The position numbers and the translations under genes were made by a program. From Akkermansia muciniphila (lineage in GTDB: Bacteria > Verrucomicrobiota > Verrucomicrobiia > Limisphaerales > UBA9464), in contig CAMDGV010000009.1 in NCBI GenBank assembly GCA_945898055.1, forward strand, positions 29,232 to 93,231: DNA of 64,000 nt. Reading direction: 5' to 3'. Position 1 is the stretch's first letter. The number at the start of each line of letters is the position of its first letter. The notes below the pieces were generated by a model. It was not told the DNA's origin and searched no databases. It saw only the letters and a list, made by a program, of their open reading frames with translations. Below are positions 63,562 to 64,000 of the stretch, piece by piece.

Positions 63562-63786
63562 TTTACCCTTTTGGGAGGATTTGGAACTGATCCTCGGCCT
63601 GGGCGTGCGCTATCCGACCCACCAACGGAAAAACCTCCAGGCGTTGGCTGCCGATCCCCAGTTGATCCAGGCGTACACTCTTGGGCCAATCAGCACTGGT
63701 TGGGCGCCGCCGTGGACACGGACCTCTACTTCGATCCCAACGTCAAGCACGACACCGGCGAGCAGAATGGGTTGGAGGGCTGGTGA
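63560..63786 (+). pseudogene. Frameshifted transposase remnant
   Basis: Two plus-strand frames: ELILGLGVRYPTHQRK and NLQALAADPQLIQAYTLG, then in another frame HWLGAAVDTDLYFDPNVKH, DTGEQNGLEGW, stop. The second part resembles the transposase segment DTDLYFDPHTKHYTG that I recall from Verrucomicrobia and Planctomycetes. The protein is truncated at both ends and shifted. Confidence 0.5.
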
Positions 63787-63974
63787 AGCACAGATAGCCA
63801 GTGACAGGTAGCCTGCCCCTTAGTTTTGCCCTCGAGACCATCAATCAGCGACGACTGGAGCACTCGAAACTCCCGGGCCGCCGACTCCGCTTTCGCCTCG
63901 CGCACCGTTCGAAACTCGACCTCAAGGTCCGGATTGGAACCTGAGCAATCCTCAGCAAAATTACCCAAAATTAA

Positions 63975-64000
63975 GAGGGAAAGAAACAGATAGCCTGCCC
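63975..64000. repeat. Short dispersed repeat, copy 2 (cut by window end)
   Basis: Identical over 26 nt to 63530-63555; the sequence beyond is outside the window. Confidence 0.75.

Larger units (their letters stand above)
63338..64000. other. Repeat-rich region with gene fragments at the window end
   Basis: 663 bp without an intact gene. It contains two REP-like palindromes (63346-63398), a C-terminal fragment of a surface protein on the minus strand (63434-63561), a frame-shifted transposase fragment on the plus strand (63560-63786), and copies of a short repeat (63530-63555, 63804-63832, 63975-64000). It continues past the window. Confidence 0.6.

Noticed and set aside
1..64000. CRISPR arrays, tRNA or rRNA genes and complete prophage or IS elements
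   Set aside because: None seen by reading: no regularly spaced direct repeats with spacers, no tRNA-like TTCGANTC loops in the gaps, and no intact transposase.

Overview
The window looks like about 64 kb of chromosome from a Gram-negative member of the Verrucomicrobiota, probably near the Pedosphaera/Limisphaera group. That placement is inferred from three scattered pseudopilin-type proteins with the N-terminus [18 protein letters not shown] and (in two) an H-x9-DG C-terminus, giant LamG proteins, a DUF6288 protein, CRTAC1 and multihaem cytochrome proteins, a secretin with an E-L-M-D gene order, and frequent GTG/TTG starts with weak ribosome binding sites. Base composition is moderate through most of the window and becomes clearly GC-rich after about 61 kb. 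No rRNA, tRNA, CRISPR array or complete insertion sequence was found.

Layout. 0-7 kb: the 3' part of ftsH, then an overlapping three-gene operon of predicted exported proteins (DUF6288/PDZ/HEAT protein, YdjY-like lipoprotein, terpene-cyclase-like toroid protein). 7-16.8 kb: a TIGR04282 glycosyltransferase, a type II secretion/type IV pilus-like operon (GspE, GspL/PilMN, GspM/PilO, GspD) in which every gene overlaps the next by 4 nt, then xseA and ymdB. 16.8-25.8 kb: a CRTAC1 (FG-GAP/UnbV) protein beside a membrane-anchored pentahaem TPR cytochrome, then cdsA, and an aminopeptidase-amidase-trpC run. 25.9-33 kb: a 1400-residue LamG protein, a pseudopilin-like protein and rho with its own terminator. 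33.3-36 kb: a partner-switching cassette (STAS protein, fused kinase/GAF/PP2C phosphatase, receiver). 36-42.6 kb: an orphan sugar-type ABC ATPase, an HtrA protease, an MFS transporter, and an incomplete phosphate-transport locus (PstC and a PstB with an altered Walker B motif; no PstA or PstS). 43-55 kb: another pseudopilin-like protein, then envelope-sugar genes (glycosyltransferase, two methyltransferases, an RmlD-like reductase, RmlB, a polyprenyl glycosylphosphotransferase) interleaved with rmuC, a J-domain protein and mutL. 55.9-60.9 kb: xerC, fdhD, an SDR, a third pseudopilin-like gene with a strong terminator, a decayed nucleotide-sugar epimerase pseudogene and two small membrane proteins. 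61-64 kb: a GC-rich, gene-poor stretch of transposase remnants, palindromic REP-like sequence and a short repeat around one intact PQQ-propeller gene.

Together the genes describe a cell with heavy investment in its envelope: protein export through a secretin, surface proteins, polysaccharide synthesis, periplasmic proteolysis and extracytoplasmic electron transfer, with housekeeping genes (ftsH, xseA, cdsA, trpC, rho, mutL, xerC) between them. The least conventional items are the exported three-gene operon at 1.8-7.1 kb, the cytochrome/CRTAC1 pair, the fused partner-switching regulator, the PstB Walker B substitution, the stepwise-decayed epimerase, and the repeat-rich right end.
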